64,000 bases of DNA from Candidatus Thiodiazotropha sp. CDECU1 (GCF_963455295.1 NZ_OY734020.1:3100001-3164000), one strand, 5' to 3'. Positions 48,336-55,945 are shown, numbered from the stretch's first letter. Notes: generated by a model from the sequence alone, not told the origin. Translations and numbers: made by a program.

Positions 48336-49070
48336 ATGTCAAAGAAATACAAAAAAAAGTTATGTGTCTATTGCGCAGAAAGACCATCATCTACTGCTGA
48401 TCATGTCATAGCACGTGAGTTCTTTGGTATAAATAGAAGAGCAAATCTTCCTAAAGTGCCATCTTGCTCTACATGTAATAACCAGAAATCAAGAATTGAG
48501 CATTATTTAACATCAGTTCTTCCTTTCGGTTCTAACCATTCCTCAGCTAGAGAAATATTTACATTATCAGCAGAAAAAAGGCTAAAAAAGAATTTAAAGC
48601 TTAAACGCCATTTAAGTAGTAAAATATCTAAAAGATGGACACAGAACGAAAACGGACTATATACATACAATATGCAATTGCCTATAGAACAAAAATTCAT
48701 TATCAGGCTTTTTGAATATATAGCACAAGGCCTTCTCTATCATCACTTCAATGTTGTTTTAGGCTTGGAATTCTTTGTTAATGCAGTCGCTGTTACAGAC
48801 CATGGTTACAACAACTTTTATAATCAGTTTATTGGAGAATCAAAGTTAGGTGTAGTAACAGCAAACCTTGCTGACAACGGCTTTTCTTATATTGGTCGTC
48901 AAGGCAAAGACTATCCTGAAATGTCTATATGGTTTATGAAGCTATATGATGGTATTAAACTAGTCGATGTAAACGGAAATGACACTTCTAGTCATATATT
49001 TGCTAGTACTGGACATAAAAGAATATTACGCAATGCTTATTTAGCGCATAAATATGGCATTCAGGGCTAA
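48336..49070 (+). CDS. HNH endonuclease, cassette-encoded
   Basis: 244 residues. The HNH/zinc module is at the N-terminus: C10-x2-C13, D22-H23 (TADHVIAREFF), then CSTCNN with C44, C47 and N48. The long C-terminal part is unassigned. AAGGA lies before the ATG, which starts 11 bp after the attC1 R' core; the stop codon is within attC2. This gene-plus-attC unit is a complete cassette. HNH proteins cut DNA and are frequent in restriction and abortive systems; its target is unknown. Confidence 0.85.
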   Translation: MSKKYKKKLCVYCAERPSSTADHVIAREFFGINRRANLPKVPSCSTCNNQKSRIEHYLTSVLPFGSNHSSAREIFTLSAEKRLKKNLKLKRHLSSKISKRWTQNENGLYTYNMQLPIEQKFIIRLFEYIAQGLLYHHFNVVLGLEFFVNAVAVTDHGYNNFYNQFIGESKLGVVTANLADNGFSYIGRQGKDYPEMSIWFMKLYDGIKLVDVNGNDTSSHIFASTGHKRILRNAYLAHKYGIQG

Positions 49071-49147
49071 CAAGAAAATTAACTCAAACAATTATAAGCG
49101 TTGCTTGAAAAGCAGCTTATAATTGCAGGTGATTAAGGCGGTTAGGC
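49065..49147 (+). other. attC2 recombination site
   Basis: 83 bp. R'' GGCTAAC overlaps the HNH stop codon; R' is GTTAGGC (49141-49147). TTAACTC pairs with GATTAA leaving one extrahelical C (L''/L'). A long central stem CAATTATAAGC / GCTTATAATTG is extended by TGCTT / AAGCA. Clear attC fold. Confidence 0.88.
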
Positions 49148-49173
49148 AACAAGTAACACATAAGGTCATTAAT

Positions 49174-49605
49174 ATGTCGGGAAAGTTGGAAGATGTAAAA
49201 GGTCAAATGCAACTTAATGTTTCTGATCCACCGGACTTTACAAAGGATGCTCAGCAGTATCGAAGAAATGTACTTTTAAGTACGTCACTTGCTTTTGTTC
49301 TAGTTATGTCTACATCTTTAGATCCGAAAATACTAGGCGTGGAAATATTGCCAGTTGTAATGTGGTCCTGCTTGGCAATTGCTCATATTTACCACTTTGT
49401 AATGTGGAGGCTTACATCGCCTATAGAAATGGACACAGATACAAGATTTTTCAATATAAAAGGCTTATGGAAGCAAGCTATTGCAGGTGGCACTAAAGAC
49501 TTTCCAGGAAAGATTAAGGCTCAAATAATCATGTTACGCGCAATACCAATATGGGCCTTCTTGTTTGGGACCGCATTTATACTAATTGGTATCAGTAAAT
49601 GCTAA
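49174..49605 (+). CDS. Cassette-encoded small membrane protein, function unknown
   Basis: 143 residues with three membrane helices (about 33-48, 55-78, 119-140). The ATG at 49174 is the first possible start after the attC2 R' core and has AAGGT 8 bp upstream; longer readings would begin inside attC2. The stop codon lies in attC3. No family recognised. By position it may be a membrane effector or immunity component. Confidence 0.7.
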   Translation: MSGKLEDVKGQMQLNVSDPPDFTKDAQQYRRNVLLSTSLAFVLVMSTSLDPKILGVEILPVVMWSCLAIAHIYHFVMWRLTSPIEMDTDTRFFNIKGLWKQAIAGGTKDFPGKIKAQIIMLRAIPIWAFLFGTAFILIGISKC

Positions 49606-49684
49606 TTAAAATCAGTCGCTCAACCAGCAGCGTGGCTCGGACTCAGGCGCTGACGTGCCAACGCCGGTTCGCTGAGCGTTAGCA
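49600..49684 (+). other. attC3 recombination site
   Basis: 85 bp. Degenerate R'' TGCTAAT overlapping the stop codon; R' GTTAGCA. L''/L' pair as CAGTCG / CGCTG with one extrahelical T, followed by AACC / GGTT and a central GCGTGGC / GCCAACGC stem with a bulged A. Confidence 0.78.
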
Positions 49685-49703
49685 CCCCAAGCTGGAATAA
49701 AAT

Positions 49704-50567
49704 ATGCCAAAATTGCATAAAAATGGAAATGCATTTCTTCAACGAAGATTTCCATCTGCTGTAGTACTAAACAATGAGATAACACTAAGTGAAGAAAAAG
49801 GAAGTATTGTGGCCAATGTTTGGCCAATGGTCGCGCAAGATCCTCGTTCTGGTGTGATGCAACGAGCAATCGCAATTGAAAATATGGGTGCGCGCGGTGA
49901 GCTTCCTACTGTAGCTAAATTAATGAATAAATGGTTCGAAGAGCTTAAAGGATCTATATATATAAAAATAGATACCGTTCTCGATCCATTGTCACAAGCA
50001 ATTGATACCAATCAAATGAGCTATGCTCCGCGTACTATCTTGTATACAAACAAAATGATAGTACCACCAGATGTGGTTTTTGAAATATTTAGTCAAGAAA
50101 ATTCGCTAATTGAAATTGTCGACGAGAATAAAATGCACAAGACAGTTTTTATATCCTATGGTGGCCCTGATGAAAGTGCAGCAGAAAAAACAAATAGTTC
50201 TTTAAAATCTAAAGGTGTAAAAACATGGTTTTTCCCGGATGATGCTGACCCTGGCGCAAAACTTCATAGGGTGATGCATGATGGTGTAAACGAATACGAT
50301 AGGGTTTTGTTATTGTGCTCTAAAGAGTCATTAACTAGACCAGGAGTATTAAATGAGCTTGAGCACGTATTAGAGAGAGAAGCAAGAGAAGGCGGCTGTG
50401 AAATCCTTATCCCAGTCTCATTAGATGATTTTGTGTATGGGGATTGGGCCCCGGATAAGCATGACTTGGCAAGTCAGATAAGGTCAAGAGTGATTGCAAA
50501 AATCCCCATCGACTCTGATGATTTCGAAAAAACTATTGATAAGGTGGTAAAAGTTCTGCGTAAATAA
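49704..50567 (+). CDS. TIR-domain protein, cassette-encoded
   Basis: 287 residues. An unassigned N-terminal domain (1-145) precedes a C-terminal TIR domain. The TIR starts at KTVFISYGGPDE (about 146), with GVKTWFFPDDADPG (171-184) and LLLCSKESLTRPGVLNELE; E218 is the probable catalytic glutamate of an NADase. TIR proteins act in Thoeris, CBASS, prokaryotic Argonaute and Avs immunity by NAD+ depletion or signalling. The start is 20 bp after attC3 and the stop lies 3 bp before the attC4 R''. The N-terminal domain may sense the trigger. Confidence 0.87.
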   Translation: MPKLHKNGNAFLQRRFPSAVVLNNEITLSEEKGSIVANVWPMVAQDPRSGVMQRAIAIENMGARGELPTVAKLMNKWFEELKGSIYIKIDTVLDPLSQAIDTNQMSYAPRTILYTNKMIVPPDVVFEIFSQENSLIEIVDENKMHKTVFISYGGPDESAAEKTNSSLKSKGVKTWFFPDDADPGAKLHRVMHDGVNEYDRVLLLCSKESLTRPGVLNELEHVLEREAREGGCEILIPVSLDDFVYGDWAPDKHDLASQIRSRVIAKIPIDSDDFEKTIDKVVKVLRK

Positions 50568-50569
50568 GC

Positions 50570-50738
50570 TGCTAACACGCAGTTCCTGAGTAATTGATAT
50601 TTGGCTAGTGCCACATTCAACAAGTGACAATTTTGGTTAACCTTCAACACCATTTAGTGATTGGAGGTTCATGCTTACATGTAATCGGGTATGAGCGAAT
50701 CTCTAACCAATCCTCTTCGCTAGGCTTCGCTGTTAGGT
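50570..50738 (+). other. attC4, long or degenerate recombination site
   Basis: R'' TGCTAAC directly after the TIR gene and a consensus R' GTTAGGT at 50732-50738. At 169 bp it is longer than most attC sites and the central stem is poor, so it may be decayed or mark the array end. Confidence 0.45.
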
Positions 50739-50749
50739 CAATAGTACAT

Positions 50750-50774
50750 AAAAAAGGCCCCCGAAGGAGCCTTT
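50750..50774 (-). terminator. Terminator of the minus-strand satellite operon
   Basis: Stem AAAGGC / GCCTTT strengthened by an inner GG/CC, followed on the minus strand by a run of T. It ends transcription coming from the primase/helicase side and insulates the cassette array. Confidence 0.7.
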
Positions 50775-50789
50775 CACTTCTTACAAAGT

Positions 50790-50849
50790 GGTAGGTATAG
50801 AATAAGACCCAATCGCCGCTAATTCACTGCGACACGGGACATTGCTGGG
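50790..50849. repeat. 60-bp diverged direct repeat, copy B
   Basis: Ungapped partner of 44778-44837; most differences are transitions. Confidence 0.6.
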
Positions 50850-50856
50850 GGATTTA

Positions 50857-51003
50857 TCACTCAAGCCAACGCCTTATTCTTGCAGTCATGTTGATTAAAC
50901 TTTCCACAACTGGTACAAATTTAGCATTCTCCATATCAGCCAAATAGATTGTATTAAGTTCCATGACATCAGCATAATTTATCAGGGTGTCACGCCGAGA
51001 CAT
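50857..51003 (-). CDS. Possible 48-residue ORF downstream of the decayed helicase
   Basis: Encodes MSRRDTLINYADVMELN..ARIRRWLE. It overlaps the end of the helicase remnant in another frame. The composition looks protein-like and helical, but no family is recognised. It may be the out-of-frame tail of the broken gene or a small gene of its own. Confidence 0.3.
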   Translation of the reverse strand: MSRRDTLINYADVMELNTIYLADMENAKFVPVVESLINMTARIRRWLE

Positions 51004-51368
51004 AGGAGCATTTCGGCCTCATCGATAATCACAAATCCTGATGGAATCACACCACTTGAGTGGATTGTCTGGATACTGGCGACTACTACCTCATCTCAGG
51101 CTTGAACTAGGTTATTTTCACCCTGATACACACCAACCTGCAGTCCCATAGAACTCAAATGGTTGATAGCTTGGTCAACCAGTTCGATGCGGTCAACGGT
51201 GAATAGTGATTTATGATACATCTCGGTTGCTCAGTGGATTAGGTGACTTGCGACGACTGTTTTCCCCGACCCGGTAGCTAGAGCAAGTAATTGGCGTTTA
51301 TGACTTTGAATAAACCCGGAGCGGAGTTCATCAATGACCGCTTCCTGGAATGGTCGCAGTGTCTTCAT
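50982..51368 (-). pseudogene. Decayed superfamily 2 helicase (satellite type)
   Basis: The frame starts ATG at 51368, overlapping the primase stop (ATGA). It reads MKTLRPFQEAVIDELRSGF, Walker A LATGSGKTVVASHLI, and a FVIIDEAE motif in place of DEAH. Two in-frame TGA codons interrupt it at 51233-51231 and 51098-51096, and it ends after about 128 codons, well short of a full helicase. Confidence 0.7.
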
Positions 51369-52399
51369 CGTGCCGCTCTCCAGGATTGGGTGCAGAACTG
51401 ATCCGCATCACCGAGTAAGGTAATGACATCCAAGATTCGGCGCTCTTCACAGTGCTTGTGGAGACAATTGAATCCCGGCCATTTATAGCCAGTATCGTAA
51501 ATGACGGCATCACCGCCGTGGGGGGGTGATTCGGTTGTGTGCTCATGTTGCCAGGGACATATCACTGCATGCTTATTACCTTCCATGTGGCGGATATAAA
51601 GCCCGTGAGACTCAAACCAGGAAACGACGTCTAGGCTCGCATAGTCACCCGTACCCCTGGGGGTGGGCCGGGTTTGGGGTGATCGTTGCTCAGGGCGGCT
51701 CTGTGTGCGTTTTTCGTAAGTATTCGCAAGGGTTTCTAGCTGTTTTTGGCTGACCTGTTGCCAATCTCTCGGAATCCACACGGTTGACTGCCTATGTGGT
51801 CTATCTGGTGTATTGGGGCCTTTGCGGTTGACTGAGCCATAGAGCCGGAAGATGCGCCCTGCATTTCGCACCGACCTGTCAAAGGATACTTCCGGTGTAT
51901 CGAATTCAGTATGAAGACCGTAGTAGATGGCTTTTAGCATCTGCTTGGTTTCGTCATTCACCGGCAGCCGGGTGCGGTAGAGAGCATGATAGCCGTTCCC
52001 TGACTTCGCCCTTAACGGCATAGGCCAGCCAAGGCCGACCATTGCCTCGACAAACCTATCTCGTCTATCACAGGCTAAGGCCAGTTCCTCATCAGTCGAA
52101 CAGCAACCTGTGGATCTTTCAGGGTCGAAATCGAAGGGGAGCCGGACTATCCAGCCGATATCAGCATCCCTAACCGGCTTCCCCTCCATGGAGTTGCTTA
52201 CGAACCTGGGTTTAGGTGCGTTCAGGCTGATATAGAGATTACCCACTCGAGAGCGTTGTCTGGCTACCTGTAACAGTGCTTCAGGACGATCAAACCAGCC
52301 CGTGACCCAGTGCTGTCCATTGTGGTGGCGGAGTTCAACGATTCCGGCGTCTTTGAATGCCCGATCGAGATAATCTTCGGTGGTGTTGAGTCGAATCAT
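51365..52399 (-). CDS. Primase-like protein of a phage/satellite replication module
   Basis: 344 residues. An archaeo-eukaryotic-primase-type core: LPFDFDPERSTGCCSTDEE, then SGNGYHALYR near residue 130 and FDRSVRNAGRIFRLYGS, followed by NRKGPNTPDRPHR. The C-terminal region has a zinc-like CPWQHEH..CLHKHC set, as in primases of phages and integrative elements. ATGA overlaps with both neighbours show tight coupling to the YdaU-like gene and the helicase remnant. The catalytic assignment is by pattern only. Confidence 0.75.
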   Translation of the reverse strand: MIRLNTTEDYLDRAFKDAGIVELRHHNGQHWVTGWFDRPEALLQVARQRSRVGNLYISLNAPKPRFVSNSMEGKPVRDADIGWIVRLPFDFDPERSTGCCSTDEELALACDRRDRFVEAMVGLGWPMPLRAKSGNGYHALYRTRLPVNDETKQMLKAIYYGLHTEFDTPEVSFDRSVRNAGRIFRLYGSVNRKGPNTPDRPHRQSTVWIPRDWQQVSQKQLETLANTYEKRTQSRPEQRSPQTRPTPRGTGDYASLDVVSWFESHGLYIRHMEGNKHAVICPWQHEHTTESPPHGGDAVIYDTGYKWPGFNCLHKHCEERRILDVITLLGDADQFCTQSWRAAR

Positions 52400-52908
52400 G
52401 CAACACCCCCCAAACTACCTACTGCTATTTCATCAAAATCGATTTGTGTATCTTTATGAGATGCCCCCTCTATACGGCTAGAAATTGGTGAAGGTGAAGG
52501 TGAAGGGCATTGCATTTGCATAGATTCATCGGATGCATTTGCATTGCTTTTGCTATGCATTTGCATACCCATTTCACTACGATCTTGCCACCGCTTTTTA
52601 GCGTTCTGACTTTTCTTCTCGCTGTTTGACTTAGCTTTCGCCAGTTCCGCTGAAAGCCAGTCACTACGCCACTTTCCGCCATTTTCGGTGAAAAATGATT
52701 GCAGTGATCCGCTCATTTTCTTCCACTTCTGAGGGGACACACCAACAAGCCTGGCAAGCTGCTTCTGGTCGCTAGAAATTGAACCATCCTGTCGCCACGC
52801 AGCGTTTAACAACTTGACGTAAGCACCAACCTCTTCATTAGTGAGATAGGCTGTATCGATGGTGAAGTCGGCGGGGTACATCGGCCACCAGACATTGACC
52901 TTGCTCAT
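52396..52908 (-). CDS. YdaU/DUF1376 family protein
   Basis: 170 residues with the DUF1376 N-terminus (WWPMYPADFTIDTAYLTNEE, YVKLLNAAWRQDG, ARLVGVSPQKWKKM). The family occurs in phage and prophage replication regions and is thought to act near replication initiation. A methionine/serine-rich linker (NANASDESMQMQ) follows. ATGA overlaps on both sides. Confidence 0.85.
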   Translation of the reverse strand: MSKVNVWWPMYPADFTIDTAYLTNEEVGAYVKLLNAAWRQDGSISSDQKQLARLVGVSPQKWKKMSGSLQSFFTENGGKWRSDWLSAELAKAKSNSEKKSQNAKKRWQDRSEMGMQMHSKSNANASDESMQMQCPSPSPSPISSRIEGASHKDTQIDFDEIAVGSLGGVA

Positions 52909-53135
52909 GATGACACTCCCTGATCATTCTCAGAGAGCAATCCCATGATCACCGACTTCAAATCATGAACTTCTTCCTGGAGTCTTTTGTTTTCCTGGAT
53001 AAGGCGGTCGATTTCATTTGATGCATCGTGATTAAAGAATCGTGGAGTGCTATAATCTTTGGCGAGGTTTCCAAACCCATCTTCAACTGCTCCCCCGGCG
53101 CTGCCAACACCGGGCGGGGTAATCTTCGCATTCAT
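52905..53135 (-). CDS. Small coiled-coil protein, function unknown
   Basis: 76 residues from the ATG at 53135, which has GGGGGTGAT just upstream; an in-frame start at 53153 would overlap the alpA stop. The C-terminal half is a heptad-like coil (IDRLIQENKRLQEEVHDL). It belongs to the alpA-to-primase operon and shares an ATGA junction with the YdaU-like gene. Confidence 0.6.
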   Translation of the reverse strand: MNAKITPPGVGSAGGAVEDGFGNLAKDYSTPRFFNHDASNEIDRLIQENKRLQEEVHDLKSVIMGLLSENDQGVSS

Positions 53136-53149
53136 CAGATCACCCCCAA

Positions 53150-53329
53150 TCAAGCAGCAGTTTTGACTTTCTGGTCATGCTCATTGAGAGCATCACAGTC
53201 CCAGCGAGTGCAACGCTGGCCAAATCTAACAGGAGCAGGCAGCAGGCCATCTTTCACCCACTGCCAAACAGTGGACACACCAACACCATAACGGCGTGAC
53301 ACGTCTTTGACGGAGAGGTATTGCTTCAT
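53150..53329 (-). CDS. AlpA-family regulator / excisionase-like HTH
   Basis: 59 residues: MKQYLSVKDVSRRYGVG, then STVWQWVKDGLLPAPVRFG and TRWDCDALNEHD. This is the MerR/excisionase-type winged helix of AlpA proteins, which control integrase expression and excision in P4-like elements. It lies between the integrase pair and the replication genes on the same strand. Confidence 0.85.
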   Translation of the reverse strand: MKQYLSVKDVSRRYGVGVSTVWQWVKDGLLPAPVRFGQRCTRWDCDALNEHDQKVKTAA

Positions 53330-53416
53330 TTGACTATCTCTATCTAACTAAGTGCGAACTAGCACGATAGAAACAGATTAGCCTTATGGGATTATCTGAT
53401 GTGCAGGATTATTTAA

Positions 53417-54070
53417 TTAAATCCTGGAGTATGAAAAATACCCTCTGATTGCCTTCTCATTCGGTACTTCTATTGCAGGTAGATTTGGGTATTTGAGCTG
53501 TAAATCTCGGGAAACTTCGCGAATTATTTCGCAGCAATATTTGTCAACTGGTGACTTTTTTACATCAACAGAACAGTGCCTATTCAGTTGTTGCCATATA
53601 TACATTGAAAATGTTTGTGTTGTAGTCGCTTTTTGGGATGTGTTAACAAACCACTGGCTTAAGAATGCCTCATCTCTTGACAGTTCAGCAGCATAAAATT
53701 GTATCTTGCTCAGCAAGTCATTCAGAACAATAGAATTTTCATAATAATCAGGATCATCTGGCCCACCGAGTAACAACATAGATAAGGTATCATTCTGGAG
53801 GCTATCAATGAGAGATGAGGCCTCTTGGCTTATCGTTCTCATTCTGGCCACATTCACTTTGTCCGGCACACAAACTAAATGAGATGCCCCTGCGACTGCA
53901 GTACTGAAAATAAAAACCGCGAAATCCGGGCTATTGGGCTGAGCAAGATACATAAGCTGCTCTCTATACATCCAGGCAGCATCAAGTGCTATTAGCCTTA
54001 TATCCTTTCTCTTTTCCCAGTCTTTTCGGAGAGAGGAAGCTCTATCTGATATTTCTTTGGTATATTTCAT
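53417..54070 (-). CDS. Island cargo protein of unknown function, coupled to the integrase
   Basis: 217 residues, helical, no membrane segment, no family recognised. The central region FAVFIFSTAVAGASHLVCVPD is moderately hydrophobic. Its ATG overlaps the integrase stop (ATGA), so the two are translationally coupled. It could be an accessory recombination factor or cargo. Confidence 0.65.
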   Translation of the reverse strand: MKYTKEISDRASSLRKDWEKRKDIRLIALDAAWMYREQLMYLAQPNSPDFAVFIFSTAVAGASHLVCVPDKVNVARMRTISQEASSLIDSLQNDTLSMLLLGGPDDPDYYENSIVLNDLLSKIQFYAAELSRDEAFLSQWFVNTSQKATTTQTFSMYIWQQLNRHCSVDVKKSPVDKYCCEIIREVSRDLQLKYPNLPAIEVPNEKAIRGYFSYSRI

Positions 54071-55293
54071 TGGCTTCGCGGCCTAGATTTAATAGGTACC
54101 ACATCCGCCCCACCCTTCAAGCCTTCCAGGTAATCGGCCCACCACTGCATCATCTCTGAACGCTCCTTGACATACTGGGAGCGGTTATAGGCTGCTCTGA
54201 CTTTGTTTCTCTCAGCGTGTGCCAGCTGTCTCTCTATCACATCAGGTTTGAAACCTGCCTCATTCAAAGCAGTTGAGGCGGTGGACCTAAAGCCGTGAGC
54301 CGTGGCGTTGAAACCGAGTCTTTTCCTGATCGCATTCGTGAGCGTGTTTTCCGACATCGGTCGACGAATACTCCTCACCCCTGGGAAAATCAGATCATAT
54401 TTCCCTGTGAGCTTCTTAAGCTGCTTGAGAACATCAATGGCCTGGCTGGATAGAGGGATAATGTGCTCCTCTTTCATCTTCATCCGCTCGGCTGGTATAC
54501 GCCACTGCTTGGATCTGGTATGGATCTCATCCCATCTCGCGCCTCGGAGTTCACCAGGCCGGACAAAGGTCAGCAGAAGTAATTTCAGGGCCAATCGGGT
54601 GAGTTCCTGACCTGAGAAGCGATCCAGCGCCCTCAAGAAGTCTGGAAGCGCCTCAGATTTCAATGAGGCCCGGTGTGTGACCTTTTTGGTGGCAATGACA
54701 CCGTGAAGCTGATCTGCCGGATTGAACTCAATTCTTGCTGTCTGGACGGCATATCGAAAGACACTGCTCATCCGTTGTTTGATTCGCCCTGCAACATCAA
54801 TAGCCCCCCTATCCTCTACAGCTCGAATCACAGCTAGACATTCAAGTGTCTTGATATCTCCTATAGGCCGGCCGCCTAAGGTTGGAAAGACATCCTGCTC
54901 CAGTGAGGTCCACACACGATTAGCATGATTAGAAGTCCAGCGCCCCTTCTGTTTTGAAAACCACTCCTCAGCAACGGAGTAGAATGAATTTCCTAAACGA
55001 GCCATCCTCTCCATCCTTCGGCTATGCACTGGGTCTTCACTTTTCTTCAGTTTCCGCTTTGCTTCAAGAGCCTCATCACGGGCCATAGCAGCGGTTACAA
55101 CCGGATATACCCCCAAGGATAAAACTTTTTCTTTACCATCAATGCGGTACTTAAGCCGCCAATACTTGGAATTGTCTGGATTGACGAGTAAATAAAGGCC
55201 ACCGCCGTCTGACAACTTATAAGGCCTGGCCTTACCCTTAGCGGATCTAATCTTGGTTTCTGGTAATTTCCCGAAGGTTCTTTGGCGTGCCAT
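54067..55293 (-). CDS. P4-type tyrosine recombinase / integrase
   Basis: 408 residues. The N-terminal arm-binding domain (DUF4102 type) has ARPYKLSDGGGLYLLVNPD, followed by a core-binding domain. The catalytic domain shows R in FVRPGELRGARWDEI, HGFRSTAS (HxxR) and the nucleophile region AAYNRSQYVKER. It lies 163 bp from the 3' end of tRNA-Leu, the usual place for such integrases. It is not an integron integrase: it has the Arm domain and lacks the IntI-specific insert. Confidence 0.95.
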   Translation of the reverse strand: MARQRTFGKLPETKIRSAKGKARPYKLSDGGGLYLLVNPDNSKYWRLKYRIDGKEKVLSLGVYPVVTAAMARDEALEAKRKLKKSEDPVHSRRMERMARLGNSFYSVAEEWFSKQKGRWTSNHANRVWTSLEQDVFPTLGGRPIGDIKTLECLAVIRAVEDRGAIDVAGRIKQRMSSVFRYAVQTARIEFNPADQLHGVIATKKVTHRASLKSEALPDFLRALDRFSGQELTRLALKLLLLTFVRPGELRGARWDEIHTRSKQWRIPAERMKMKEEHIIPLSSQAIDVLKQLKKLTGKYDLIFPGVRSIRRPMSENTLTNAIRKRLGFNATAHGFRSTASTALNEAGFKPDVIERQLAHAERNKVRAAYNRSQYVKERSEMMQWWADYLEGLKGGADVVPIKSRPRSQ

Positions 55294-55347
55294 TAGGGGG
55301 TATGTCTATGCGAGCTAAATATCATACCCCCAAAGATACCCCCTAAT
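55292..55347. promoter_or_regulatory. 12-bp inverted repeat over the integrase start
   Basis: Perfect arms ATTAGGGGGTAT (55292-55303) and ATACCCCCTAAT (55336-55347), plus a third partial copy ATACCCCC at 55324-55331. The left arm covers the integrase start codon. Likely a binding site for self-regulation or excision control. Confidence 0.55.
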
Positions 55348-55349
55348 TA

Positions 55350-55450
55350 ATTGGATTACAATGGACAACATTGGACCAACACAGACTCATAAAGCCTGTA
55401 AATACTGGTACATAGGATGATAACTGGACTTTATTGGATGGTATTGGATG
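55350..55450. repeat. ATTGGAYN repeats, candidate integrase arm sites
   Basis: ATTGGATT (55350), ATTGGACC (55370), ATTGGATG (55433) and ATTGGATG (55443), plus an AATGGACA variant (55360). They lie between the integrase and tRNA-Leu, where P4-type integrases bind arm sites. Confidence 0.5.
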
Positions 55451-55456
55451 ACTAGA

Positions 55457-55543
55457 TGGTGCCCGGGGCCGGAATCGAACCGGCACGACCCTAAGGTCGA
55501 GAGATTTTAAGTCTCTTGCGTCTACCAATTTCGCCACCCGGGC
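55457..55543 (-). tRNA. tRNA-Leu (anticodon TAA)
   Basis: 87 nt including an encoded CCA. Acceptor stem GCCCGGG/CCCGGGC; anticodon loop CTTAAAA within GAGA..TCTC; long class II variable arm; T-loop GTTCGATTC. Its 3' end is the island integration target. Corresponds in position to E. coli leuZ. Confidence 0.95.
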
Positions 55544-55581
55544 GGAGTGGTTCTGTTTTGATAGCTGTTACGGCAAGGAGA

Positions 55582-55655
55582 TGGAGGCTGAGCCCGGAAT
55601 CGAACCGAGGTCCACGGCTTTGCAGGCCGCTGCATAACCACTCTGCCACTCAGCC
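55582..55655 (-). tRNA. tRNA-Cys (anticodon GCA)
   Basis: 74 nt with encoded CCA. Acceptor stem GGCTGAG/CTCAGCC; anticodon loop CTGCAAA. Second in the Gly-Cys-Leu group. Confidence 0.95.
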
Positions 55656-55737
55656 CAAATTGTTAATTCTATCACCGATCGTTGATGAATCGAATTTTAT
55701 TAAAGCGAACCCTGATTCAATCAAAGCATGCTTACAC

Positions 55738-55769
55738 AAAAAAGGCCCCGGTGGTGTCGAGGCCTTTTT
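55738..55769 (-). terminator. Terminator between tRNA-Gly and tRNA-Cys
   Basis: AAAAAGGCC..GGCCTTTTTT hairpin; on the minus strand six T follow. It implies that tRNA-Gly can end here and that tRNA-Cys/Leu may have their own promoter. Confidence 0.65.
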
Positions 55770-55775
55770 AGCGTT

Positions 55776-55851
<76 letters not shown>

Positions 55852-55945
55852 TTAATTCAGGAAGGGCGTATTGTAGCTACAGATCCTCGTCTGTCAACCT
55901 TTTCCTACCCCTGCAGAGTGGCAGCCAGGGCCTTTTGGGCGGGAT

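Noticed and set aside
49612-49875. Minus-strand frame across attC3 and the TIR start
   Set aside because: It overlaps the recombination site and the well-supported TIR gene; coding shadow.
51096-51233. TGA codons in the helicase frame as recoding or selenocysteine
   Set aside because: The frame is also truncated and no SECIS-like element or selenoprotein context is visible; decay is the simpler explanation.
54067-55293. Tyrosine recombinase as the integron integrase of the cassette array
   Set aside because: It has a P4-type Arm DNA-binding N-terminus and sits at tRNA-Leu; the IntI-specific extra helix region is not seen.
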